Source: Eubacteriales Family XIII. Incertae Sedis bacterium
GTDB taxonomy: Bacteria > Bacillota > Clostridia > Peptostreptococcales > Anaerovoracaceae
Reading direction: 5' to 3'
DNA length: 19,723 nucleotides
NCBI GenBank assembly: GCA_031272745.1
Contig: JAISTF010000213.1
Coordinates: 1 to 19,723 of the forward strand
The translations under genes and the position numbers were made by a program. The notes beneath the pieces were generated by a model. The model did no database searches, had not been told where the DNA came from, and worked only from the letters and a program-made list of their open reading frames with translations. Shown here piece after piece: positions 1 through 8,700 of the stretch; the stretch's first letter is position 1; each line of letters starts with the position of its first letter.

Positions 1-2
1 CG

Positions 3-1358
3 GGGCGGGGGCATGCCACGGTGCGCGCGGGGGCGACCCTGGGGGGTAATTCGGCGGGGGGGTTGAGCGGTGGGTTCGCGCGGGGGTTCACCGCGCCGGC
101 GGGCGCGCGGCCGTTCGATTTGCACAACCAGGTGCAGCGCGTGTTCGAGCGTTATGATTTGTGGAGCGACGAGTTGCGGCGGCTGCTGAACACGGGGTCC
201 AACGTGCAGGGGATGATCGACGTGGGCACGCGGGCGATGGGCAACCCGCTCATCCTTCAGGACAGCAATTTCAGCGTCATCGCGGTATCGCGGGAGTACG
301 CGGGCAGCCCGAAGCTGGAACCGATCTTGGACCGCGACAACATCCCGTACATGATGATGTCGGAGCGCGGCGCGGGCGCGGTTGACCAGGGGGGCGTCGT
401 GCCGCTCCAGATCGTCGGACGGCACGCGCTGTACACGAACATCTTCCAGCAAGGGCGCTTCCAGTACCGGCTGCTCGTGCTCGAAATGGACGGCGAGCTG
501 CACGCGAGCGCGGCGGCGCTGCTCGAATTCCTGTCGGGCTACATCCAGCTCGCGATCGGCTTCGTCGTCGATGAGGCGGGCGAAGCGGCGGCGCTGCCGT
601 TCCTCATGAAAGGCGTGCTCTCCGGCGAGGTGCGCGACGAGGGGTTCATCGAGCAGCGGCTCACGGAGTCGGGCTGGCTGCCGACCCACGAGATCCTGTG
701 CGCGCAGATCCGCGCGGAGCTGCCGGACTACCGCAACCGCACGATGCGGTTCATGAGCGACCGGCTCGCGGCGATCTTCCCGGAGTCGTGCATCTTTGAA
801 TACGAAAACAGCATCGCGGCGTTTTTCAACCTGTCGCTGTCGGGCGATGCGGGCGCGGGGGAGAAGGGCGACGGCGCGGGCGTCGTGAAGGCGCTGACGG
901 GCTTCCTGCAGGACAACAATATGAAAGCCGGCCTTTCGAATACGTTCCGCGGGTATGGCCTGTTGAAGGAACACTACACGCAGGCCGGCGTGGCGGGGCG
1001 GCTCGGCCCGCGCCTGAAACCCTACCAATGGCTGCACCGCTTCGGCGACGTGAAGGAGCTGTACATCCTCGAACGCTGCACCGAGGAGCTGCCGGCGCGC
1101 ATGATCTGCGACCCCGGCCTGCTGAAGCTGCGCGCCTACGACGAAGAGCGCGGCCAAGAGTTGTACCACACGCTGTACGTCTACCTGAAAAACAATATGC
1201 GGGCGGTCAGCGCCGCGAAGGAGCTGTTCATCCATCGCTCGACCTTCCTCTATCGCCTCGACCGCATCCGAGAGATCACCGGCATGCGCTTCGACAGCGA
1301 CGCCGACCAATGGTACCTGCTGCTGTCGTACAAGCTGCTGGAAAAGGAGCGCGGGTAG
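3..1358 (+). CDS. PucR/CdaR-family transcriptional regulator, 5' end outside the window
   Basis: This is probably a DNA-binding regulator responding to a small-molecule or metabolic signal; the ligand is unknown. The last 51 residues hold the PucR-type helix-turn-helix, recognisable from HRSTFLYRLDRIREITG. The middle, with RFMSDRLAAIFPES and IAAFFNLSL, resembles the degenerate GGDEF-like domain of CdaR/PucR proteins. The frame is open to the left edge. A GTG at 21 could start a 445-residue protein, but no good ribosome binding site precedes it and its first 30 residues are Gly/Ala-rich, like a linker. Family members usually carry about 100 more N-terminal residues, so I read this as a 5'-truncated gene. 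It converges on cooT with 14 bases between the stops. Regulation of the nearby CODH genes is possible but unproven. Confidence 0.8.
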   Translation, partial: GRGHATVRAGATLGGNSAGGLSGGFARGFTAPAGARPFDLHNQVQRVFERYDLWSDELRRLLNTGSNVQGMIDVGTRAMGNPLILQDSNFSVIAVSREYAGSPKLEPILDRDNIPYMMMSERGAGAVDQGGVVPLQIVGRHALYTNIFQQGRFQYRLLVLEMDGELHASAAALLEFLSGYIQLAIGFVVDEAGEAAALPFLMKGVLSGEVRDEGFIEQRLTESGWLPTHEILCAQIRAELPDYRNRTMRFMSDRLAAIFPESCIFEYENSIAAFFNLSLSGDAGAGEKGDGAGVVKALTGFLQDNNMKAGLSNTFRGYGLLKEHYTQAGVAGRLGPRLKPYQWLHRFGDVKELYILERCTEELPARMICDPGLLKLRAYDEERGQELYHTLYVYLKNNMRAVSAAKELFIHRSTFLYRLDRIREITGMRFDSDADQWYLLLSYKLLEKERG

Positions 1359-1372
1359 GGCAATAACGGGGG

Positions 1373-1573
1373 CTATTGGGTCAGGTCGAGGAATGCGGTG
1401 TTTTTGATGAGGTCGACGCTGCGGAGGCGGGCTTTGTAGTCGCGGGTCTCGCCGGTGATGTCGTAGAGGCGGACGGTGCCGGCGGCTTCGTCGATTTCAA
1501 TGTTGGTGATGTACTCGGCGAGCTTGGCGTCGTCGGTGGGGGTGGTTCCTTTGTAGACGGTGGACAGGCACAT
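1373..1573 (-). CDS. cooT: CooT-family nickel-binding protein
   Basis: This 66-residue protein begins MCLSTVYKG, the hallmark start of the CooT family. Those small dimeric proteins bind one Ni(II) through the Cys at position 2 and help mature carbon monoxide dehydrogenase. The start at 1573 is chosen over a longer reading frame (to 1672) because AGGAG lies six bases upstream of this ATG, the family begins with MCLS, and the extra 33 codons run through palindromic repeats. The upstream gene on the same strand (1669-1902) is a small His-rich protein. The CODH and CooC genes it would serve lie about 9 kb away on the other strand. The family match is clear; the role in nickel delivery is known for the family and inferred here. 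Confidence 0.85.
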   Translation of the reverse strand: MCLSTVYKGTTPTDDAKLAEYITNIEIDEAAGTVRLYDITGETRDYKARLRSVDLIKNTAFLDLTQ

Positions 1574-1597
1574 GGCAGGCTCCTTTCTGCGGGCGGC

Positions 1598-1647
1598 GGG
1601 CGGCAGGATGCCGCCCCTACAGCGGGCGGGGCAAGCCCCGCCCCTAC
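1598..1647. repeat. Tandem pair of REP-like GC-rich palindromes
   Basis: Two hairpin units stand side by side. The first has arms GGGCGGCA and TGCCGCCC (1598-1605 and 1609-1616) around the loop GGA. The second has 9-bp arms GGGCGGGGC and GCCCCGCCC (1624-1632 and 1635-1643) around AA. Each unit ends in the same tail, CCCCTAC. Sharing the GGGCGG core and tail but differing in the stem centre suggests members of one dispersed repeat family with compensatory changes. They lie in the 95-base gap between the His-rich gene and cooT, so they would be transcribed into any shared message and could affect its processing. I recall similar GTAGGGGCGG-type palindromes in gut Clostridia; that is memory, not a search. 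Confidence 0.7.
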
Positions 1648-1668
1648 GTGTTTCGGGTCGACACGGGG

Positions 1669-1902
1669 TCACAGGTGTTCGATGGCGTGGGCGAATTTTT
1701 CGTTGCCGGTTTCGTAGTCGCGGAGCGCGTCCTCGAGCAGGGCGGCGGCTTCGGCCTTGCCGGCGGCTCTTAGCTTGTCCGCGAGGTTTTGGATTTCCAG
1801 TGCGTGCTGGCGGTTGTGCTCGAGCGTGAACTGCAAGAGCAGGGCGGTTTTGTCCGCGGCGTCTGGGCCGTGGCCGCCGCTGTGGTCGTGGCCTTCGTGC
1901 AT
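1669..1902 (-). CDS. Small His-rich protein, putative metal-binding accessory factor
   Basis: A 77-residue protein begins MHEGHDHSGGHG, with four His in the first eleven residues. The rest is predicted helical: LLLQFTLEHNRQHALEIQNL, a second helix around ADKLRAAGKAEAAALLEDAL, and an end containing FAHAIEHL. No signal peptide or membrane segment is visible, so it is probably cytoplasmic. The ATG at 1902 is chosen because AAAGGAG precedes it; the longer open frame upstream runs into biotin ligase on the other strand. It sits just upstream of cooT on the same strand, so both are probably co-transcribed. The His cluster and the CooT partnership suggest nickel (or cobalt) storage or hand-over for CODH/ACS. 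I do not recognise a named family with certainty. Confidence 0.75.
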   Translation of the reverse strand: MHEGHDHSGGHGPDAADKTALLLQFTLEHNRQHALEIQNLADKLRAAGKAEAAALLEDALRDYETGNEKFAHAIEHL

Positions 1903-1945
1903 GGTTGGCTCCTTTCCTGTCGCGCTTAGCGTTTGCTTTGGTTTT

Positions 1946-1954
1946 ATTGTATCA
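1946..1954 (-). promoter_or_regulatory. Candidate extended -10 promoter for the His-rich gene and cooT
   Basis: The 59-base gap between the divergent His-rich gene and biotin ligase is AT-rich for this genome. On the minus strand it carries TGATACAAT, an extended -10 element, about 45 bases before the His-rich start. No convincing -35 box is visible. On the plus strand TATCAT (1950-1955) ends six bases before the biotin ligase ATG. Confidence 0.35.
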
Positions 1955-1961
1955 TAGCGGT

Positions 1962-2732
1962 ATGATCTATCGCTATGAGAGTTTGGATTCCACGAATGAG
2001 GAAGCGAAGCGGATGGTGGCGGCGGCGGACGGCGGTGCGCCGTTCGGGGCGGTTGTGATCGCGCGGCGGCAGACGGCCGGCAAGGGGCGGCGCGGGCGCG
2101 CGTTTTTTTCACCGGAAGGGGACAGCCTGTATGCCAGTTTCGTCCTGCCGCCCGGGAGCCATGAGTTTGCGACGGTCGCGGCGGCCGTGGCCGTCTGCCG
2201 CGCGATCGAGGCGGTGCGGCCCGGCGCGGGGCCGCGCGTCAAATGGGTCAACGACGTGATGGTGGACGGGCGCAAGGTCTGCGGCATCCTCGCGGAAGGG
2301 GTCGGCGGCGCGGACGGGCTTGCGGCGGTCGTGCTCGGCATCGGCGTGAACATCGGCTTGCGCGAGGCGGATTTTCCGCCGGAGCTGCGCGGCGTGGCGG
2401 GGGCGTTGGATTTCTCGCCGGCGGAACGGGACGCGTTCGAGGATGCGCTCATCCGCGAGGTGTTTTCGATCGGGGGATGCGGCGAAGAGGCCGCGCAATC
2501 GGCGGAAGGGCAAGCGGGCCTTGACCGGATGGCGGTCCTGGAAGCATATCGGGGGCTTTCCGCCTTGAACGCGGGCGATCCGGTCGCGGTCTTTCGCGCG
2601 GGGACGGACGAAGCGACTGCCGCGACGGTGGTCGGCATTGCGGACGACGGCGGGCTTGCGGTTTGTTATTCGGACGGAAGGCGCGAGGTGCTGCGCAGCG
2701 GGGAGGTGAGCGTCCGCGCAAAAATTGTTTGA
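1962..2732 (+). CDS. birA: Biotin--[acetyl-CoA-carboxylase] ligase, monofunctional
   Basis: This 256-residue enzyme makes biotinyl-AMP and transfers biotin to a lysine of biotin carboxyl carrier domains, in the cytoplasm. The ATP/biotin loop is seen as QTAGKGRRGRAFFSP (residues 37-51), the catalytic lysine region as VKWVND (Lys94), and the core ends with GIGVNIG. A C-terminal SH3-like domain follows near the end (DDGGLAVCYSDGRREVL). There is no N-terminal helix-turn-helix, so it is not a BirA-type repressor. The ATG at 1962 fits the family start IYRYESLDSTN; the frame continues 19 codons upstream but without family similarity. No Shine-Dalgarno is obvious, and a -10-like TATCAT ends six bases before the ATG, so the message could be leaderless. 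No carboxylase gene is in view. Confidence 0.9.
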   Translation: MIYRYESLDSTNEEAKRMVAAADGGAPFGAVVIARRQTAGKGRRGRAFFSPEGDSLYASFVLPPGSHEFATVAAAVAVCRAIEAVRPGAGPRVKWVNDVMVDGRKVCGILAEGVGGADGLAAVVLGIGVNIGLREADFPPELRGVAGALDFSPAERDAFEDALIREVFSIGGCGEEAAQSAEGQAGLDRMAVLEAYRGLSALNAGDPVAVFRAGTDEATAATVVGIADDGGLAVCYSDGRREVLRSGEVSVRAKIV

Positions 2733-2754
2733 ATCGCCGTCATTGGGGTATAGT
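2725..2754 (+). promoter_or_regulatory. Candidate sigma-70-type promoter for the giant pilin-like gene
   Basis: TTGTTT (2725-2730) and TATAGT (2749-2754) are separated by 18 bases, at the very end of the biotin ligase gene and about 40 bases before the next start. The -10 matches the consensus in five of six positions and the -35 in three. Transcription would begin near 2760, inside or next to the inverted repeat at 2758-2781. Confidence 0.5.
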
Positions 2755-2757
2755 GTA

Positions 2758-2781
2758 AGTATTCGTATCGGCAAGAATACT
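2758..2781 (+). promoter_or_regulatory. Inverted repeat AGTATTC-N10-GAATACT, possible operator or 5' leader hairpin
   Basis: A perfect 7-bp inverted repeat (2758-2764 and 2775-2781) with a 10-base spacer lies just downstream of the candidate -10 box and 14 bases before the giant gene start. The arms are 17 bases apart centre to centre, so a dimeric repressor could cover them on nearly one face. It could also form a stem at the 5' end of the message, upstream of the ribosome site GCAGGGGGC. Which applies cannot be told from sequence. Confidence 0.45.
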
Positions 2782-2795
2782 CGCAGGGGGCAGAG

Positions 2796-5700
2796 ATGAC
2801 GCGATTTTTGATTCGGAGACGGAAGGGGTTCACGCTCGTGGAGGTGATCATCGTATTGGTGATCGTCGCGATCGTGGCGGCCATTGCGATTCCGTCGCTC
2901 ACGGGGTACATCGGGAAGGCGCAGGAGCGCAAGCTCATCGCGGAGGGGCACGACGCGGCGAGCGCGATGCAGGCCTGGGCAACCGAACAATACGGGCACG
3001 GCGCCATCGGGCAGGAAGCGCTCGTCGACGAGACGACGGGCGGGCCGAAATACACGTTTGAAGGGACGCCTGTGCCGCAGGAAGGCACGGGCATTTTGTC
3101 GCTTTCGGCGAGCCCGACCGCGCAGGAGGCGGCCGCCGCGTCGCTCGGCGTGGACGAGGGGTGGTGGAGCTATTACGGCAGCTACTCGTGGATGTGGGGC
3201 TCGCCGACGCGTCCGGACACCGAGACGTGCGGGGACGAATACCCCAAATGGGTGCAGTATACCGGCAACGACGCAAATTTCGTTGATCTGACGGGCAGGG
3301 TGACGCACGCGGTGCCGGGCGGATCCGATGGCGTCGGCGCGGCCATTGCTGCCGACGGGAAGTTCTCCGAGGCCGAGCTGTGGATCGACGCGGACGGCGA
3401 TGGGGACAACCCCGCCGAGCAGCCGAAGGTCGCGACCACGCAGGGCGACGGCAACACCGTCTATTCGGACGAAGCCGGGTACTGGTGGCTCCGCATTGTG
3501 ACCGGCGACTACGCCAGCTGGAATCCGAACCGCGTCACGGGCCGCGCTTCCTACTACGGCGTGGACCGGACGGGCATTTCGACGAGCGATCCGTTCTTAG
3601 GCGTGACAGTGAACGCACAGTATTTCTACGAGCTCACCTCGTTCGGCGCGGACAAGGTCTATGACGCGTCCGACGACGCCGCCTGGACCGCGATGCTGAA
3701 GGAGATCAACCGGCTGAAGAAGAAGGACGACGGCGCGGACCGCTGGTATCTCGACGACAACGAAAACGGCGTATACGACGCGTGGACGCGGGGCACCAGC
3801 ACATCGAACCCCTCCGCTGCCGGCGAGACATGGATATCCTCCGTGGGCAGCGACCGGATCGTCGTCGGCGGCTACGACATCACCGACGAGCTCGCGGACA
3901 TCGAGGCAAACCCGGGCAAGACGATCCCCGCCTATGTGGACGGCAACGGGAACAGGCAGTACGACGCGTACACCGAGCCGTTCATGGACTGGAACCGCAA
4001 CGGCAAATGGGACGCGCACTACGGCCCCGAGCTGATGACGGGCGCGGTCATCCATGAATGGGGCTGCCCGCTGTTCGGGTCGAACGTGCGCCCGACTTAC
4101 GAGGGGGCTGTGGCGGACGGCCAGGCGGAGAACTGGAAGGTCAACGGCAACGGCATCTTCAAGATGCACGCGTCGGCGGCGACGGCCGACGCGTCCGCGC
4201 AGATGTTCAACTACGCGGCGGACAAGCCGTTCGCGGCCGGTCCGGTCTTTGGTAGAACCACCGCAAGCCCGTTGAAAACCTACGGGCTGAAGCCCGAGTA
4301 CCAGACCGGCACGAACATCGACAGCAGCGAGACCGGGCTGACTGGCGCATCGAGTTCAAAAAAATACATGATTCCGATGTCCGAGGGCAACGGCGCGGAC
4401 GCAAACGGTGTCATGACGAAGGCCGCGGGCAACGACGGCGGCCTCCCCGGCGGCCTGAACAACTGGGTGCTCCACCCGTGGTCGTTTACGCTGGGTGCGG
4501 CGGGCGCGGACGGCAACATCGCGGAGACCGACGGGGAGACGGCCCTCGGGGACTACCAGACCGGCTTCGCCGCGACGGCGGCCAATACGAAGGGTGCCAC
4601 GAACTACGTCTGGCAGCCCGTCTGGCGGCAATACTACGGCGGCAAATACAGCGCCAACGCCGAGGCCACCGGCAACTCGACGCGTACGACCGCGTCGCTC
4701 TACTGGAACGACCCCGTGCTCGCGCAAGTCTTCTTCGCGCAGTCCCGTTCCACTTATGATTTGGCGAACAGCCCGGCGGACACTCTGAACACCGAGGCGG
4801 CAAACCGCCAGCTGCTCTCCTCCGAGTCCTCAGGCTCCGCAGCCGGCGACAGCACCACCGCGACCACCGAGGCGCGCGTCAGCCGCGCGCTCGGTGAGAC
4901 GCCGCTGCTCGTCAAGGACGCGGCGCGCTACCTGCTGCCGCGCTTCGACGGCGCCTTCCCGAAGATCGGCGGCACGGCCGAGGGCGTGTCCTACATCGCT
5001 GACGTCGCGCAGTATTTCGGCGCGAACACGGACATCGGCCCGGGCATCCAGAGCGTCCTGCTCGACTACGACGAGGGCGAGAATCGCGTCACGCAATACA
5101 CACCCGTCGGCTCGCGCACCTACTGGACCTTCGGCTACGGCACGACGGTCACCGGCGGAGGCGCGGTCGCGGCGTCTTCGTCCTACCATATGGCGAGCGT
5201 CTACGGCAATACGCCGGTGAACAACGCGGCAGGCGGATACACGGTCACGCCAACCAACAGCGCGGCCAACAATGCCGTGGCCAACCCGACGGGCTGGATC
5301 GGAGACGTCTCCCCGACGCTGAACGACGGCGCCTACCCGTTCTACCAGCCGCTGTCGATCAACACGGACTACACGAAGGCGAAGGGCTGGCAGGACGCCT
5401 CTGCCGTCACCGGCGGATCCGCTGTCGACATGGCATCCATGGAGGCCAGCCCCGCCGAGAAGACCCAGCTCGGCCACCGCAGCGCGGGCTTCGCGAACCT
5501 GAACGACGATGCCGCCGTGACGAACGGCGATGCCAGCGCGGGCCGCAACCCGATCGTGAATACGCTCTACGGCAAAGGCGACGGCTCTGCCACCGGCGTG
5601 AGCAACTCCGCTGCCTGGATCGCCAACTGGAACAAATACTTCACCGGCGGCATCGTGATCGGCAACCTGAACGCCATCTACAACGCCCCGTATGCGACGT

Positions 5701-8700
5701 TCACCAGCACCATTGCGACCAACGTCGGCAACGGCACGACCAACACGGTCGCCACCGACGACCTGACCGCCGAGCCGGGCGTGACGATCGCGCCCGAAGC
5801 CGCCAAGCGCGACGCGGACGAAGGCGACGCGGATCGCTACACGGTAGGCTTCTACACGCAGGACTGGATCTATATGGGCAGCGAGGCCAGGGACCCGGCG
5901 GCGGGCATGCCGATGCAGGTGTGGAACGCCGGAGACGAGACGGGCTGGATGAGCTCGACCGCTGCGGAGCGGTCGGGCGCCGCCAACAGCGCGGCCAAGG
6001 CCTCCGTCTACGCGACCTACCAGAACAACTGGGGCTATTCGGGCGGCTGGCCGGATTCCTACTGGTCCTATCTCGGCGACCAGCGCATCATGAAGGGGAA
6101 CACCTCCGACGCGAAGAAGGCTTACACCGATCCGACCGATGCCTTCGGGCGGTGGAGCGCGACGACGTTCTTAGGCACCACGTATGCCGCGAGCCTGCAG
6201 CCCTCGGACATCACCTACGGCCAGGAATACTATGCCGGCGCCGCGCAGTCCTACAAATACCCCAACCTGTACTACAAGGGCTCGACGCCGTCGCAGTCGC
6301 AGGCGTCCGGCAACAGCAACGCCGCCTCCCTCTCGATGGGGACGGCCGCCGGCACGGCCTGGAGCGACACGATCTGGCGGCGCAACTGGGTCTTCGGCCA
6401 CGGCCTGCCCTACGGCGCGACGCAGAGTGCGGGGAATATGCTGATCCCCGGATTTGCGTCTTCCGCCGTGCCCGCGGCGCAGCTGCCGACTGCGGTGCAG
6501 GCCTTTGCCAATCTGTCTTATGGCGGCAATCTGATGTACGCGCAGAACTCGCTGGCCTGGTACAGCCGCTCGCTGCCGACGATGTGGTGGCGCGGCCCCT
6601 TGGGCAACGCCTACGACCCCGACGGCCAGGACAAGGACGGCATGGTCTGGATGGGCGGCGAATCGGCCGCGGACGCGCTTTCGGGTGCGCAAAAGACGAC
6701 GGATTCCCCGTCGCTGACGGCGGACATCGGCGAAGGCTCTCAAACCAAATACAACTACATCAACGTGAACGTACCCAGCGCAAATAACGACGTCAAGTAT
6801 CCCAGCGCCTCGGCGCTCGGCTACATAGCCGGCTACAACATCATCAACCGCACGACCAATCTCCTTGCCTCAAAGGGCTGGGAAGGTGGCATCCCGCAGA
6901 GCGTCTCGGTAGGCGGTCTGTCCTACGCCTCGGGCGTCGTGCGCGACCGCGGGAGCTACGATGCGTCCTCGGAGACGCAGGTCTACTACGTCGCGGACGA
7001 CGTGAAGCTGCGCTACGCCTACGCGGCGGGCCGCGAGCAGGAGCCGGTGCAGCATTATTTCTATCCGCTGTCCGCCAATATGTACAATTACGACAATACC
7101 GGCTACGACGCGACGTATTACGACACCTTCGACAAATACACGATCAACGGCACGCTGAACAACCCGCTCGGCAACCAGACGAGCACCGCGGCCGCGGCCA
7201 CCGCCGCGATGTACGCGTCGAAGAACGTCAAGGCCGAGGACAGCGAGTTCTCGCAGATGACGAACCTGCGCGCCGGCGACCTGCTGCCGACCGTCAAGGT
7301 GACGGTAGGCGGCGCGCCCGCGCAGGACATCGCGCCCGACACGGCGAAGGGGCGCGTCGTCGACGAGTACGGCCGCGACCCGGCGGACCCGTACGAGGAC
7401 ACGCAGTATTGGTACTCGGTGAAGATGAAGTCCATCGAGAGCCCCACGTCGTCCCCGTACACGGGCCTGACGCGCGCCGTCTCCGAGATGTATTCCAACG
7501 ACTACGTGGGCACGACGAACACGGACAAGATCAACGAGACCAGCGTCCGGCTGATCGGCAACGGAGACGATTTCGCGATCAAGGGCGCCGAAGGCGCAAA
7601 CCCCCTGCCGGCAGGCAACCAGTCGGAGATCGCCCATATATCAAACGATGTCGGTACGCAGTTCTACAAAGCCTCCGGCGATGTCTCCCTCCGTGCCTGG
7701 ACGTCCGAAGAGACCGGGTATATGGGCACGGTCGCCTATACGGGCAAGAGCGTCAGCGGGGCGGACATGGACGAGGCGCTGCCGTTCGGAGAGGCGGCGC
7801 TCACGACGGCCAACGCGGGCACGCTCAACACCGACCCCATCACAGGCGGCATCCAGGCGCACGACCTCTACTTCTACCAGACGAGCAACAACGACGGCGA
7901 GGGCGACTACACCCACAATTTAGACAGCTACGTCGCCAACGATTTCAACTTCGTGCGCACGGGCCCGCGCCTGCGCACGGTGGGCCAGCAGCTCGCGATG
8001 AAATCCGCCGAAACGACGATATACGAACGGTTCAACGCGTATCCCGGCAGGGGTTCCGTCGATACATACATGGAGGGGATCAACGTCTACATCGCCAGGC
8101 TCTACGCCCACGCGGACAACGGCCTGTACATCGGATCGAGCTATGCCCTGAACGGCTTCAATCTCGCGAACTGGGAGAAGGGCTGGAAATGGGACACGTC
8201 GCGCGCGGAGACCGTCGTGCCGTCTTCGGACAAGGACGACTACATTGTCGCCGGCGACGGCAGCAAGGTGCGGCTCGAGGGCGGCGACCACATCCAGGAC
8301 GGCTACCACGTCGCGAACCTCGGCACGCCGATGCTCTACGACGCCAACGGCGACGGCATCGCGGGGAAAAACCTCGCCTACGCCGACCAGGGCGCCGCGC
8401 CCGAGGACACGGAGGAGGCGTCCGTCTACGGCAGCTTCACGGTGCCGGTGGCCGCCGCCCAGCAGGACGCGGACGGCCATGCCTTCGAAGGCTACCGGGT
8501 CGAGGCGCAGGGCACGGAATACACGGTGGAAAGCGCGGCGACGTACTGGGCGCACTCGACCGAATACCAGAGCACGGCCTATGCGAACACGGCCAGGCCG
8601 AAGACCGCGGCGGCGATGGGCTACACGGACGCCGACGAGGAAGGCTACAGCAAAAAAGCCGCCGCCGCGGGCTACAGCGTCGCGTCGCCCGCCACGCACA

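Noticed and set aside
1361..1378. CAATA...TATTG inverted repeat between the PucR gene and cooT as a terminator
   Set aside because: The stem is only five A/T-rich base pairs with an eight-base loop and no T-run, and it overlaps the cooT stop codon.
3387..4013. Reading the calcium-like loops as a dockerin and the protein as a cellulosome part
   Set aside because: No paired 22-residue dockerin repeat with its helices, no cohesin and no glycoside hydrolase motif is visible.
3594..7922. Rare TTA leucine codons (3597, 6171, 7920) as a sign of foreign origin of the giant gene
   Set aside because: TTA also occurs in acsB (for example the fourth codon), and the overall codon choice of the giant gene resembles its neighbours.
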